61,236 nt of DNA from Pseudomonas syringae (lineage in GTDB: Bacteria > Pseudomonadota > Gammaproteobacteria > Pseudomonadales > Pseudomonadaceae). Both the position numbers and the translations under genes were made by a program. How positions within the stretch are numbered: the stretch's first letter is position 1; every line of letters starts with the position of its first letter. Positions 54,858 through 61,236 of the stretch are shown here, piece after piece. The DNA lies in assembly GCF_021606685.1 (NCBI RefSeq), contig NZ_WKCB01000026.1, forward strand, positions 1-61,236, read 5' to 3'. Under the pieces are notes generated by a model, which saw only the letters and a program-made list of their open reading frames with translations, searched no databases and was not told the origin of the DNA.

Positions 54858-55550
54858 ATGCGTACCATTGGCCTTATCGGCGGCATGAGCTGGGAGTCCA
54901 GCGCCGAGTATTACCGCCTTATCAACCAACAGGTGCGCGACCAACTGGGCGCGCTGCGCTCGGCGCAACTGCTGATGTACAGCGTAGACTTCGGCCCGGT
55001 GGAACAGGCTCAGCACGCCGGGCGTTGGGATGACGCCGCACTGATCCTGGAAGACGCCGCCCGCCGCCTGCAAGCCGCAGGTGCCGAGTGTGTGGTGCTG
55101 TGTACCAACACCATGCATCGGGTGGCGCCGCGTATCGAAGCGGCGGTGTCGATTCCGTTCCTGCATATCGCCGACGCGGCTGGCGCGGCAGCCGTGGCGG
55201 CAGGCACCCTGACGGTTGGCCTGCTGGGCACCGCATTCACCATGGAGCAGGACTTTCTCACCTCGCGCCTGGCCGCGCAGGGCCTGACGGTGCTGGTGCC
55301 GGAGGCGGACGAGCGCCAGGCCGTGCACCGCATCATCTATGACGAGTTGTGTGTCGGCGTGATCAGCGATGAGTCCCGACGGACCTACCAGCGGGTGATC
55401 GAAGCCCTGGCGGCACGCGGTGCGCAGGCGATCATTCTGGGGTGTACGGAGATCAGCTTGTTGGTCAAGCCCGAACACAGCGACTTGCCGTTGCTGGACA
55501 CCACCGCGCTGCATGCGCAGGCCGCGGTGGTGTTTGCCTTGCAGGATTAA
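54858..55550 (+). CDS. Aspartate/glutamate racemase family protein
   Basis: A 230-residue enzyme with TIGLIGGMSWESSAEYYRLIN at the N-terminus and the two catalytic cysteines Cys82 (VLCTNTMH) and Cys196 (ILGCTEIS) of the PLP-independent Asp/Glu racemases, closest in feel to YgeA-type amino acid racemases. It would interconvert L- and D-amino acids in the cytoplasm; the substrate is not determined by sequence. CAGGAG lies a few bases before the ATG. Its 3' end overlaps the convergent GNAT gene by 4 bp. Confidence 0.9.
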   Translation: MRTIGLIGGMSWESSAEYYRLINQQVRDQLGALRSAQLLMYSVDFGPVEQAQHAGRWDDAALILEDAARRLQAAGAECVVLCTNTMHRVAPRIEAAVSIPFLHIADAAGAAAVAAGTLTVGLLGTAFTMEQDFLTSRLAAQGLTVLVPEADERQAVHRIIYDELCVGVISDESRRTYQRVIEALAARGAQAIILGCTEISLLVKPEHSDLPLLDTTALHAQAAVVFALQD

Positions 55551-56059
55551 ACCGCGGTGCGCAGACGCGCCATGCTCAGGGTGTCGACGAACACCCCATC
55601 ACGCAGGGCGTAGTCACGCAACCGCCCTTCGACCTCAAAGCCGAATTTACGGTACAGGCGATGCGCGGCTTCGTTGTCGGCGTACACCGTGAGTTCCACC
55701 CGGTGCAGGTTCATCCAGTTGTCGGCCACGTCCAGCGCCGCCGTCAACAGCTTGGAGCCGACGCCCTTGCCTTGCCACGCCGTGGCGACGCCCATGCCGA
55801 ACGAGCCGACATGGCTTTGCCGCACGCGCAGGTACTGCTCCAGCCCCAGTTGCCCGATCACCTCGCCGCCGTGCACCGCAACCAGTTGCAAACGCCGTTC
55901 GTTGTCCATGACCAGGCGTTTGCGCCACGCTTCTACCGTCTGAAAAGGCATTTGCAGCACCTGACGGCACACCGCCGGTTCGTTGTAGAGCGCGGTGACG
56001 CCCTCAAGGTGGGCCTCGGTAAAGCGCTGGATGACAATATGGGGTTCCGGTGCGTGCAT
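55547..56059 (-). CDS. GNAT N-acetyltransferase, AaaT/YhhY-like
   Basis: A 170-residue GNAT. The acetyl-CoA P-loop is in WQGKGVGSKLL (about 94-104). The C-terminal half (DNWMNLHRVELTVYADNEAA, then HRLYRKFGFEVEGRLRDYALRDG) is very similar, as I recall it, to E. coli YhhY/AaaT, which acetylates L-Phe and L-Met. A role in amino-acid acetylation is therefore likely, though not certain. It overlaps the racemase gene tail to tail, so antisense effects between the two transcripts are possible. Confidence 0.87.
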   Translation of the reverse strand: MHAPEPHIVIQRFTEAHLEGVTALYNEPAVCRQVLQMPFQTVEAWRKRLVMDNERRLQLVAVHGGEVIGQLGLEQYLRVRQSHVGSFGMGVATAWQGKGVGSKLLTAALDVADNWMNLHRVELTVYADNEAAHRLYRKFGFEVEGRLRDYALRDGVFVDTLSMARLRTAV

Positions 56060-56120
56060 GGTGCTTCATCCTTTGAAAGACACGTGGCCGCCCAGTGTAG
56101 GCGGCCTGCCTGCGCGCTGG

Positions 56121-57191
56121 CTAGGGTGCAGGCGCCGTGGTCCACAACACCGGCCAGTCGCCGTAACCGACCCCGGTGCAGCGCGGCATCATCTGCAACT
56201 CACGCAGTTGAAACCGCTTGCCGTCAAACACCCAGACGCCGCCGGCACCGCAATCGCCGATCCCACGCTGTTTGTAGAAATAACTCAAGGTGCCCGTGGC
56301 TTCGTCATAGCCCACCGAACCTTGCAGCGCAGCGCCATCCAACGGCAACGGCTGAATGTTCAGCGCCGTTTCGGTGTAGGGTGCCAGCCGCTCACGACTG
56401 CTGAGTGCGTACTCGCAGTTGTAGGCCGCGCAGTCATAGCGCACCACGCTCATGGCGAGCTGAGCACTCAGGGCGCCGACTTGTGCTTCGGGCGGCAGGT
56501 CGGTATCGGTCAGGGTGATGGCTTTGACCGCAACCGCCGCCAGCGCGCGTTGTTCCTTGGCGCTCAGCGCCGCTGGCGGCTGGAATTTGCCCAGCACCGG
56601 TGCCGGCAAACGCGCGGCAACAGCGCTGGCCGCGCCCTTGCCTGGGCGGGCCAGCGCCGTCACGTTATCGACCCTTCCCTGCACCGCATCCATCAACAGC
56701 AGCGAGGCACTCAGCCCGCTCAGCGACACATGCGCGTCCTTATCACCCGGCAGCTGCAAGCGCTGGCCACTGCGCAGCCGCTGCAACCAGCGCCGCGCCG
56801 CTGCTTCCTCGATCACGCCATAGGACTGCACCTCGGGATCACCGCCCTGATCGTCCAGCTCGACGTGCAAATCCTGGGTCAGGGGTTGGCCGAGGGGCTG
56901 GCCATCCAGCTGCAAGGTGGACAGGTCCAGCGCCTCGCCGCGATGGTCAAAACGCAAACGCAAATACCCCTGGGGACCGGCCTGGTGCCAGATATGCAAG
57001 GTCAGCGAGCTGTAGTCTTCTTCATCGACGCCGCTGGGGGCACTCAGGGCGTGGCAATTGCGCAGGTTGTCGCAACCGGTCACCCATTCCTTGATGTCTC
57101 GCAGCAGCGGCACGGTTTCAGCGGGCGTTTGGGCGAAGGCTTGGGTGGCGGTGCCGGTCAGCAACAGGGCCAGGAATACGGGGCGCGTCAT
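56121..57191 (-). CDS. Exported DUF1176 domain protein
   Basis: A 356-residue protein with a signal peptide (PVFLALLLTGTATQAFA, cleavage before QTPAETV). The mature protein fits DUF1176: an N-terminal part with WVTGCDNLRNCHAL, and a C-terminal part with VVRYDCAAYNCEYALS, LSYFYKQRGIGDCGAGGVWVFDG and FQLRELQMMPRCTGV. Several cysteine pairs suggest disulfides in the periplasm. The role of the family is unknown. Confidence 0.85.
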   Translation of the reverse strand: MTRPVFLALLLTGTATQAFAQTPAETVPLLRDIKEWVTGCDNLRNCHALSAPSGVDEEDYSSLTLHIWHQAGPQGYLRLRFDHRGEALDLSTLQLDGQPLGQPLTQDLHVELDDQGGDPEVQSYGVIEEAAARRWLQRLRSGQRLQLPGDKDAHVSLSGLSASLLLMDAVQGRVDNVTALARPGKGAASAVAARLPAPVLGKFQPPAALSAKEQRALAAVAVKAITLTDTDLPPEAQVGALSAQLAMSVVRYDCAAYNCEYALSSRERLAPYTETALNIQPLPLDGAALQGSVGYDEATGTLSYFYKQRGIGDCGAGGVWVFDGKRFQLRELQMMPRCTGVGYGDWPVLWTTAPAP

Positions 57192-57244
57192 CGGGACTCT
57201 CCGTGTCGAAAAGGCGCGGATTGTCCCATGTTCACGGCCTTACG

Positions 57245-58384
57245 TCAGCGCCCGGCGGCGGTTCGCCACAGCCGCGCAATATCCGTTGCGCGTTCGCGCA
57301 ACAAACGTGGCGCTTCGCTGCAGGCTTGCTCCAGGCTCATCGGGCCGGAGGGCAAGGCAAAGGCGGCGTCAACGCCATGGGCGTACATCTGTTCATAACC
57401 GTCGCCCAAGGTGCCAGCGATGACGATCACTGGAACGCCGTGTTGCTGCGCGATACGCGCTACGCCAAACGGCGTCTTGCCGCGCAGGGTCTGCGCGTCG
57501 AAACGGCCCTCACCGGTGATCACCAGGTCGGCCCCGCGCATGGCGGCGTCCAGCCCCACCAGTTCGGCGACCACCTCCACACCGGCACGAAATTGCGCAC
57601 CGAGGAACGCCTTCGCGGCAAACCCCAGGCCGCCCGCAGCGCCGCTGCCGGGTTCATCGCGCACATCCTTGGGCAAGACCTCGGCACAGTGGTCAGCGAA
57701 ATGCCGGAGGGCGGCGTCCAGCGCTTGCACCTGTGCAGGGCTGGCGCCCTTTTGCGGGCCAAAAATCGCCGAAGCGCCGTGCGGGCCACACAGCGGGTTG
57801 TTCACATCGGCAGCGATTTCAAAACGCACGTCGGCCAGGCGTGGGTCAAGCCCTTGCAGGCTGATGCGTGCCAGGCCCGCCAACGCCAGACCACCCGGCG
57901 CCAGGGCCTGGTCGTCGGCGTCGAACAGGGCCACGCCGAGGGCTTGCATGGCGCCGGCGCCGCCATCGTTGGTGGCACTGCCGCCAATCGCCAGGATGAT
58001 GCGCTGGGCGCCCAGGTCCAGGGCGGCGCGGATCAGTTCGCCGGTGCCATAGGTGCTGCTGATGCAGGCGTCGCGCTGCCCCGGCGCGACCAGTTGCAGG
58101 CCGCTGGCCTCGGCCATTTCGATGATTGCGGTGTGGCTCTCGGCCAACCAGCCCCAGTGCGCTTGAACTGAATCGCCCAGGGGGCCTTTGACCGTTTGGC
58201 TGCGCAGCTCGCCGTTGCACGCAGCCAACACCGATTCGACCGTGCCTTCGCCCCCATCCGCCATTGGGCATTGCACCAACTCTGCGTCAGGCCACACCTG
58301 CGCCAAGCCTTGGGCGATGGCCTGGGCCACGCCTTGGGCACTCAGGCTGTCCTTGAACGAGTCGGGGGCGATGATGATTTTCAT
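57245..58384 (-). CDS. Glycerate 2-kinase (GarK/GlxK family)
   Basis: A 379-residue glycerate kinase type 1. Signatures are MKIIIAPDSFKDSLSA at the N-terminus, PMADGGEGTVES, LAIGGSATNDGGAGAMQALG, and DLVITGEGRFDAQTLRGKTPFGVA. It phosphorylates glycerate to 2-phosphoglycerate at the end of glucarate/galactarate or glyoxylate routes. It follows the CdaR-type regulator gene on the same strand (97 bp apart), with a sugar-acid-type MFS transporter divergent, which fits sugar-acid catabolism. The start at MKIIIAP is dictated by the family; 50 upstream residues are discarded. Confidence 0.92.
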   Translation of the reverse strand: MKIIIAPDSFKDSLSAQGVAQAIAQGLAQVWPDAELVQCPMADGGEGTVESVLAACNGELRSQTVKGPLGDSVQAHWGWLAESHTAIIEMAEASGLQLVAPGQRDACISSTYGTGELIRAALDLGAQRIILAIGGSATNDGGAGAMQALGVALFDADDQALAPGGLALAGLARISLQGLDPRLADVRFEIAADVNNPLCGPHGASAIFGPQKGASPAQVQALDAALRHFADHCAEVLPKDVRDEPGSGAAGGLGFAAKAFLGAQFRAGVEVVAELVGLDAAMRGADLVITGEGRFDAQTLRGKTPFGVARIAQQHGVPVIVIAGTLGDGYEQMYAHGVDAAFALPSGPMSLEQACSEAPRLLRERATDIARLWRTAAGR

Positions 58385-58481
58385 GGGCTTTCTCCGGTTT
58401 TTATACCGCCCATGCTGCCAGTTGGCACCGGCAATAACGCCGGTCCGATGCACAAGTGCGGGTGAGCTTTGTTGTTCATTC

Positions 58482-59582
58482 TCACAAAGCCTGGGGCAAG
58501 AGCTGTACGCCCAGGTACAGGGCGAGCATGCCATCCAGGGTCAGTGGGTCGACGCCACTGAGTTCGGCGATGCGCTCCATGCGGTAACGCAGGCTGTTGC
58601 GGTGAATGCCCAGCGCGTCGGCACAGGCCTGGCTTTGCCCGTCGTGCTCGCACCAGCTGCGCAGCGTTGCCAGCAGTTGGCCGTTGCTGTCCTTGGCCAG
58701 TACCTTGCGCAACGGGTTAAGCAGTTCGTCGAGGGCATCGTCGTGACGATGGCGCCAGAGCATTACCGGCAAGCGATAGCGGTTGAGGGTCAGCAGCCGC
58801 GACTGAGGCAGCACATCGCGACCATAGGCCAACAGATCACTGACCCGCCGGTAACAACGGCGCAACCCCGCCAGGCCATCGGCCTGGCCGCCCACGGCCA
58901 CCCGCAGCACCGACCAGCCGAGGCCTTCGAGTTTTTCCAACAGGCGCGGGTTGTCGACCTGCGCGGCAGCAGGTCGGCACCACAGCAGGGAAAACTGTGC
59001 CGAGCTGACACACCAACTGTCCGGGTAGCGCGAGGTCAGCCAGGCACTCAGCGCCTCTGCCGATTGCCCGACCCCCAGTTCGAATAAATAGGGCGTACGT
59101 GCCAGCTGCGGCTTGAGGCCCAGTTGCTGGGCTTCGTCCACCAGGCGCGGTGAGTCGCCGTTGTCGGCCAGCAGCAACGCCAGCAGGTCATCGCAACGCT
59201 GGCGTCGCCATTGTTGCTCGACCTGCTGATGGCGATGGCTGACCAGCATCTCGGCGGTCATGCGTACCAGCTCGGCGTAGGTGCGCAAGCCTTCCGGTTC
59301 ACCGGTGATGCCCAACACGCCGATCAGCCGCTGGTCGTGCATCAGCGGCAGGTTGATACCCGGCTGCACGCCCTTGAGGTGCTTGGCGGTCTGCCCGTCG
59401 ATCTCCACCACGCGCCCATTCGCCAGCACCAACTGCGCGCCTTCGTGGCGGGTGTTGATGCGCTCGGGCTCGCCGCTGCCGAGGATCAGGCCTTGGCTGT
59501 CCATGACGTTGACGTTATAGGGCAGGATCGCCATGGTGCGATCGACAATATCCTGCGCCAGGTCATGATCCAGCTCGAACAT
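58482..59582 (-). CDS. CdaR/SdaR-type sugar-diacid regulator
   Basis: A 366-residue activator-type regulator. The N-terminal sugar diacid recognition domain (about 5-135) has LAQDIVDRTMAILPYNVNVMDSQGLILGSG and PLMHDQRLIGVLGITGEPE. The centre is a GGDEF-like region, and the C-terminal PucR/CdaR helix-turn-helix has SQACADALGIHRNSLRYRMERI (about 318-339). E. coli CdaR activates glucarate/galactarate/glycerate genes in response to these diacids. Here it lies between glycerate kinase and a divergent MFS transporter, which are its probable targets. Confidence 0.9.
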   Translation of the reverse strand: MFELDHDLAQDIVDRTMAILPYNVNVMDSQGLILGSGEPERINTRHEGAQLVLANGRVVEIDGQTAKHLKGVQPGINLPLMHDQRLIGVLGITGEPEGLRTYAELVRMTAEMLVSHRHQQVEQQWRRQRCDDLLALLLADNGDSPRLVDEAQQLGLKPQLARTPYLFELGVGQSAEALSAWLTSRYPDSWCVSSAQFSLLWCRPAAAQVDNPRLLEKLEGLGWSVLRVAVGGQADGLAGLRRCYRRVSDLLAYGRDVLPQSRLLTLNRYRLPVMLWRHRHDDALDELLNPLRKVLAKDSNGQLLATLRSWCEHDGQSQACADALGIHRNSLRYRMERIAELSGVDPLTLDGMLALYLGVQLLPQAL

Positions 59583-59741
59583 GGGGCCATTTCCTTAAAA
59601 AGCGGGTTGTTCACAGGCACAGCGCAAAGGGTGCTTCACTGTGCGCCAGCACAAAGACAGTACCCTATCGCGTCACCGAGACTGATTGGGCGATCAACGT
59701 TAACCTCGCATCGCAAAAAATCATAATAAAGAGAGACTCCC

Positions 59742-61052
59742 ATGTCACAGAGCGCCGCTGTCACACTGGCCAACGATGACGATAAAAACGCCATCTACAA
59801 GCGCATCACCCTGCGCCTGATCCCCTTCATTTTTATCTGCTATCTGTTCAACTACCTCGACCGGGTAAACGTTGGCTTTGCCAAGTTGCAGATGCTCGAT
59901 GCATTGAAATTCAGCGAAACCGTGTACGGCCTGGGTGCCGGGATCTTCTTTATCGGCTACGTGTTGTGCGGCGTACCGAGCAACCTGGCGTTGACCAAGT
60001 TCGGTCCACGGCGCTGGATTGCATTGATGATGATCGTGTGGGGCACCTTGTCGACCTGCCTGCTGTTCGTCACCACGCCGACGCATTTCTACACGCTGCG
60101 CCTGTTCACTGGTGCCGCCGAAGCGGGTTTCTTCCCCGGTGTGGTGCTGTATCTCTCGCAGTGGTTCCCGACATTCCGCCGTGGCCGGATCATGGCGCTG
60201 TTCATGTCGGCGATCCCGGTGTCGGGCCTGCTCGGCAGCCCGTTTTCCGGCTGGATCCTCAACCACTTCGCCGCCGGCCAAGGCGGTTTGGCCGGCTGGC
60301 AGTGGATGTTCCTGTTGCAGGGCATCCCCACCGTGATCCTCGGCGCCCTCGCCTACTTCCTGCTCAGCGACAGTTTTGCCCACGCCAAGTGGCTCAAGCC
60401 CCACGAGCGCGCAGTGCTGGAAGCCGACCAGGCCACGGACCTGGCGAACAAGCCGAAAACCACCACCGATTCCCTCGGCGAAGTGTTCAAGAACCCGGCG
60501 ATCTGGGCGTTCGGCCTGATCTATTTCTGCATTCAGAGCGGCGTGTACGCGATCAACTTCTGGCTGCCGTCGATCATCAAGAACCTGGGGTTCAGCGATA
60601 ACCTGGTGATCGGCTGGCTGAGTGCGATCCCCTACCTGCTGGCGGCGGTGTTCATGCTGCTGGTGGGCCGCTCGGCAGACTTGCGCAAAGAACGTCGCTG
60701 GCACTTGGTGGTGCCGATGCTGATGGGCGCCATTGGCCTGGTGATCGCGGTGAACTTCGCCACCACGCCGGCTATCGCCATCCTCGGCCTGACCATCGCC
60801 ACCATGGGCGCCCTCACCGGCCTGCCGATGTTCTGGCCGGTGCCGACCGCCATGCTCAGCGCAGGCGCAGCGGCTGGCGGCTTGGCGTTGATTAACTCCA
60901 TGGGCCAGATGGCCGGCTTCCTCAGCCCGTATATCGTCGGCTTTGTGAAGGATGCCACCGGGTCTACGGATGTAGCGCTGTATATGCTCGCGGCGGTGAT
61001 TGTCGCCGGTAGCGTACTGGCGCTGCGGATGACGCGCACCCTCAAGGTCTAA
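59742..61052 (+). CDS. MFS transporter, anion:cation symporter (glucarate/phthalate-type) family
   Basis: A 436-residue 12-TM protein of the ACS family. The N-terminal helix reads LIPFIFICYLFNYLDRVNVGFAKLQM, as in glucarate, tartrate and phthalate permeases, followed by GPRRWIALMM and AAEAGFFPGVVLYLSQWFP in TM4-5. Divergence from the CdaR-type gene (159 bp) and the nearby glycerate kinase suggest import of a sugar acid or glycerate (inference). AAAGAGAG precedes the ATG. A REPIN palindrome follows the stop by 9 bp and may serve as its terminator. Confidence 0.9.
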   Translation: MSQSAAVTLANDDDKNAIYKRITLRLIPFIFICYLFNYLDRVNVGFAKLQMLDALKFSETVYGLGAGIFFIGYVLCGVPSNLALTKFGPRRWIALMMIVWGTLSTCLLFVTTPTHFYTLRLFTGAAEAGFFPGVVLYLSQWFPTFRRGRIMALFMSAIPVSGLLGSPFSGWILNHFAAGQGGLAGWQWMFLLQGIPTVILGALAYFLLSDSFAHAKWLKPHERAVLEADQATDLANKPKTTTDSLGEVFKNPAIWAFGLIYFCIQSGVYAINFWLPSIIKNLGFSDNLVIGWLSAIPYLLAAVFMLLVGRSADLRKERRWHLVVPMLMGAIGLVIAVNFATTPAIAILGLTIATMGALTGLPMFWPVPTAMLSAGAAAGGLALINSMGQMAGFLSPYIVGFVKDATGSTDVALYMLAAVIVAGSVLALRMTRTLKV

Positions 61053-61061
61053 CGCAGTGAT

Positions 61062-61148
61062 GTGGGAGGGGGCTTGCTCCCGATAGCGGTGTGTCAGACG
61101 ACTTATCTGTCGATGACCCACCGCTATCGGGAGCAAGCCCCCTCCCAC
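61062..61148. repeat. REPIN (paired REP palindrome)
   Basis: Arms 61062-61091 (starts GTGGGAGGGGGCTTGC) and 61119-61148 are perfect reverse complements over 30 nt, separated by 27 bp. It is the same family as 31041-31135. It sits between the MFS gene stop and the stop of the convergent SDR gene, a usual REPIN location. Confidence 0.92.
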
Positions 61149-61162
61149 CTTTAGCCCTGTGT

Positions 61163-61236
61163 TTACAGCAGGCCGCCGCCGTCGATATCGATGACGCTGC
61201 CGGTCATGAAGCCATTCTCCATGGCCAGCACATACA
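61163..61236 (-). CDS. SDR-family oxidoreductase, C-terminal end (gene runs off the window)
   Basis: The last 24 codons of a gene on the - strand, read as YVLAMENGFMTGSVIDIDGG followed by GLL and TAA at 61165-61163. The pattern A-x(2-4)-FMTG-x3-xIDGG is the C-terminal signature of classical short-chain dehydrogenases. Only this fragment is in the window, so the substrate cannot be inferred. It is convergent with the sugar-acid transporter. Confidence 0.8.
   Translation of the reverse strand, partial: YVLAMENGFMTGSVIDIDGGGLL

Noticed and set aside
1..61236. tRNA or rRNA genes
   Set aside because: I looked for cloverleaf-like CCA-ending segments and rRNA landmarks in the gaps and saw none; a tRNAscan/Infernal run would be decisive.

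Overview
The window looks like chromosomal DNA of a fluorescent Pseudomonas (P. fluorescens group). The basis is high GC with strong GC3 bias, protein sequences that read like pseudomonad orthologues (an ArnC starting MKPYPI, an RlhA/YdcP-type U32 protein, a BdlA-like PAS-PAS-MCP protein, a PA4872-like oxaloacetate decarboxylase), and two REPIN-type palindromes of the GTGGGAGGGGGC class. A near-exact copy of the gamma-proteobacterial dif site lies at 10575-10602 and FtsK-orienting (KOPS-type) octamers change strand around it, so I infer that the window spans the replication terminus.

Layout. 1-8.5 kb: a 36-bp tandem repeat, an Lrp/AsnC regulator with a divergent EamA exporter, rlhA, a RidA protein, a stand-alone FabF-type ketosynthase with a divergent HxlR regulator, a soluble PAS-PAS chemotaxis-type transducer and an oxaloacetate decarboxylase. 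8.7-11.3 kb (dif zone): a thymidylate-kinase-like P-loop protein, a Sel1 lipoprotein module bounded by 49-bp direct repeats, dif, and a second small lipoprotein. 11.3-17.2 kb: a membrane MCP, a Bcr/CflA efflux pump, an SDR, a Xer-sized tyrosine recombinase and an exported protein of unknown function. 17.6-26.9 kb: lipid A L-Ara4N operon arnC-A-D-T-E-F-ugd plus an ArnT-like paralogue, all tightly coupled, but with no arnB. 27-28.3 kb: a small hypothetical protein and an HPP membrane protein behind a terminator-like leader.

28.4-35.3 kb: branched-chain acyl-CoA catabolism. A + strand pair (3-hydroxyisobutyryl-CoA hydrolase, acyl-CoA dehydrogenase) fits valine; a - strand operon (SDR dehydrogenase, thiolase, acyl-CoA dehydrogenase, enoyl-CoA hydratase) fits isoleucine. 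The two are separated by a roughly 0.7-kb composite inverted-repeat element with a REPIN inside. 35.4-37.5 kb: a bestrophin-like channel and a membrane-anchored TPR protein.

37.6-47.4 kb: a dense signalling island. A KaiC-type double ATPase is coupled to a sensor kinase, and facing it is a response regulator, REC-kinase, CheB, CheR and a 1165-residue CHASE3-GAF-kinase-triple-REC protein. No MCP, CheA, CheW or KaiB is present in the island. 47.6-50.9 kb: a 1081-residue toxin-like protein whose C-terminus carries a His-Gly/Cys pair resembling a clan CD (caspase-like) protease. 51-57.2 kb: a single-domain response regulator, exported DUF-type proteins, a lipoprotein, an Asp/Glu racemase and a GNAT. 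57.2-61.2 kb: glycerate kinase, a CdaR-type regulator and a divergent MFS carboxylate/sugar-acid transporter, a second REPIN and the 3' end of an SDR gene.

The points most worth following are the duplicated segment next to dif, the KaiC/CheBR signalling island, the caspase-like toxin and the arn operon without arnB. Family names and comparisons come from memory and were not searched.
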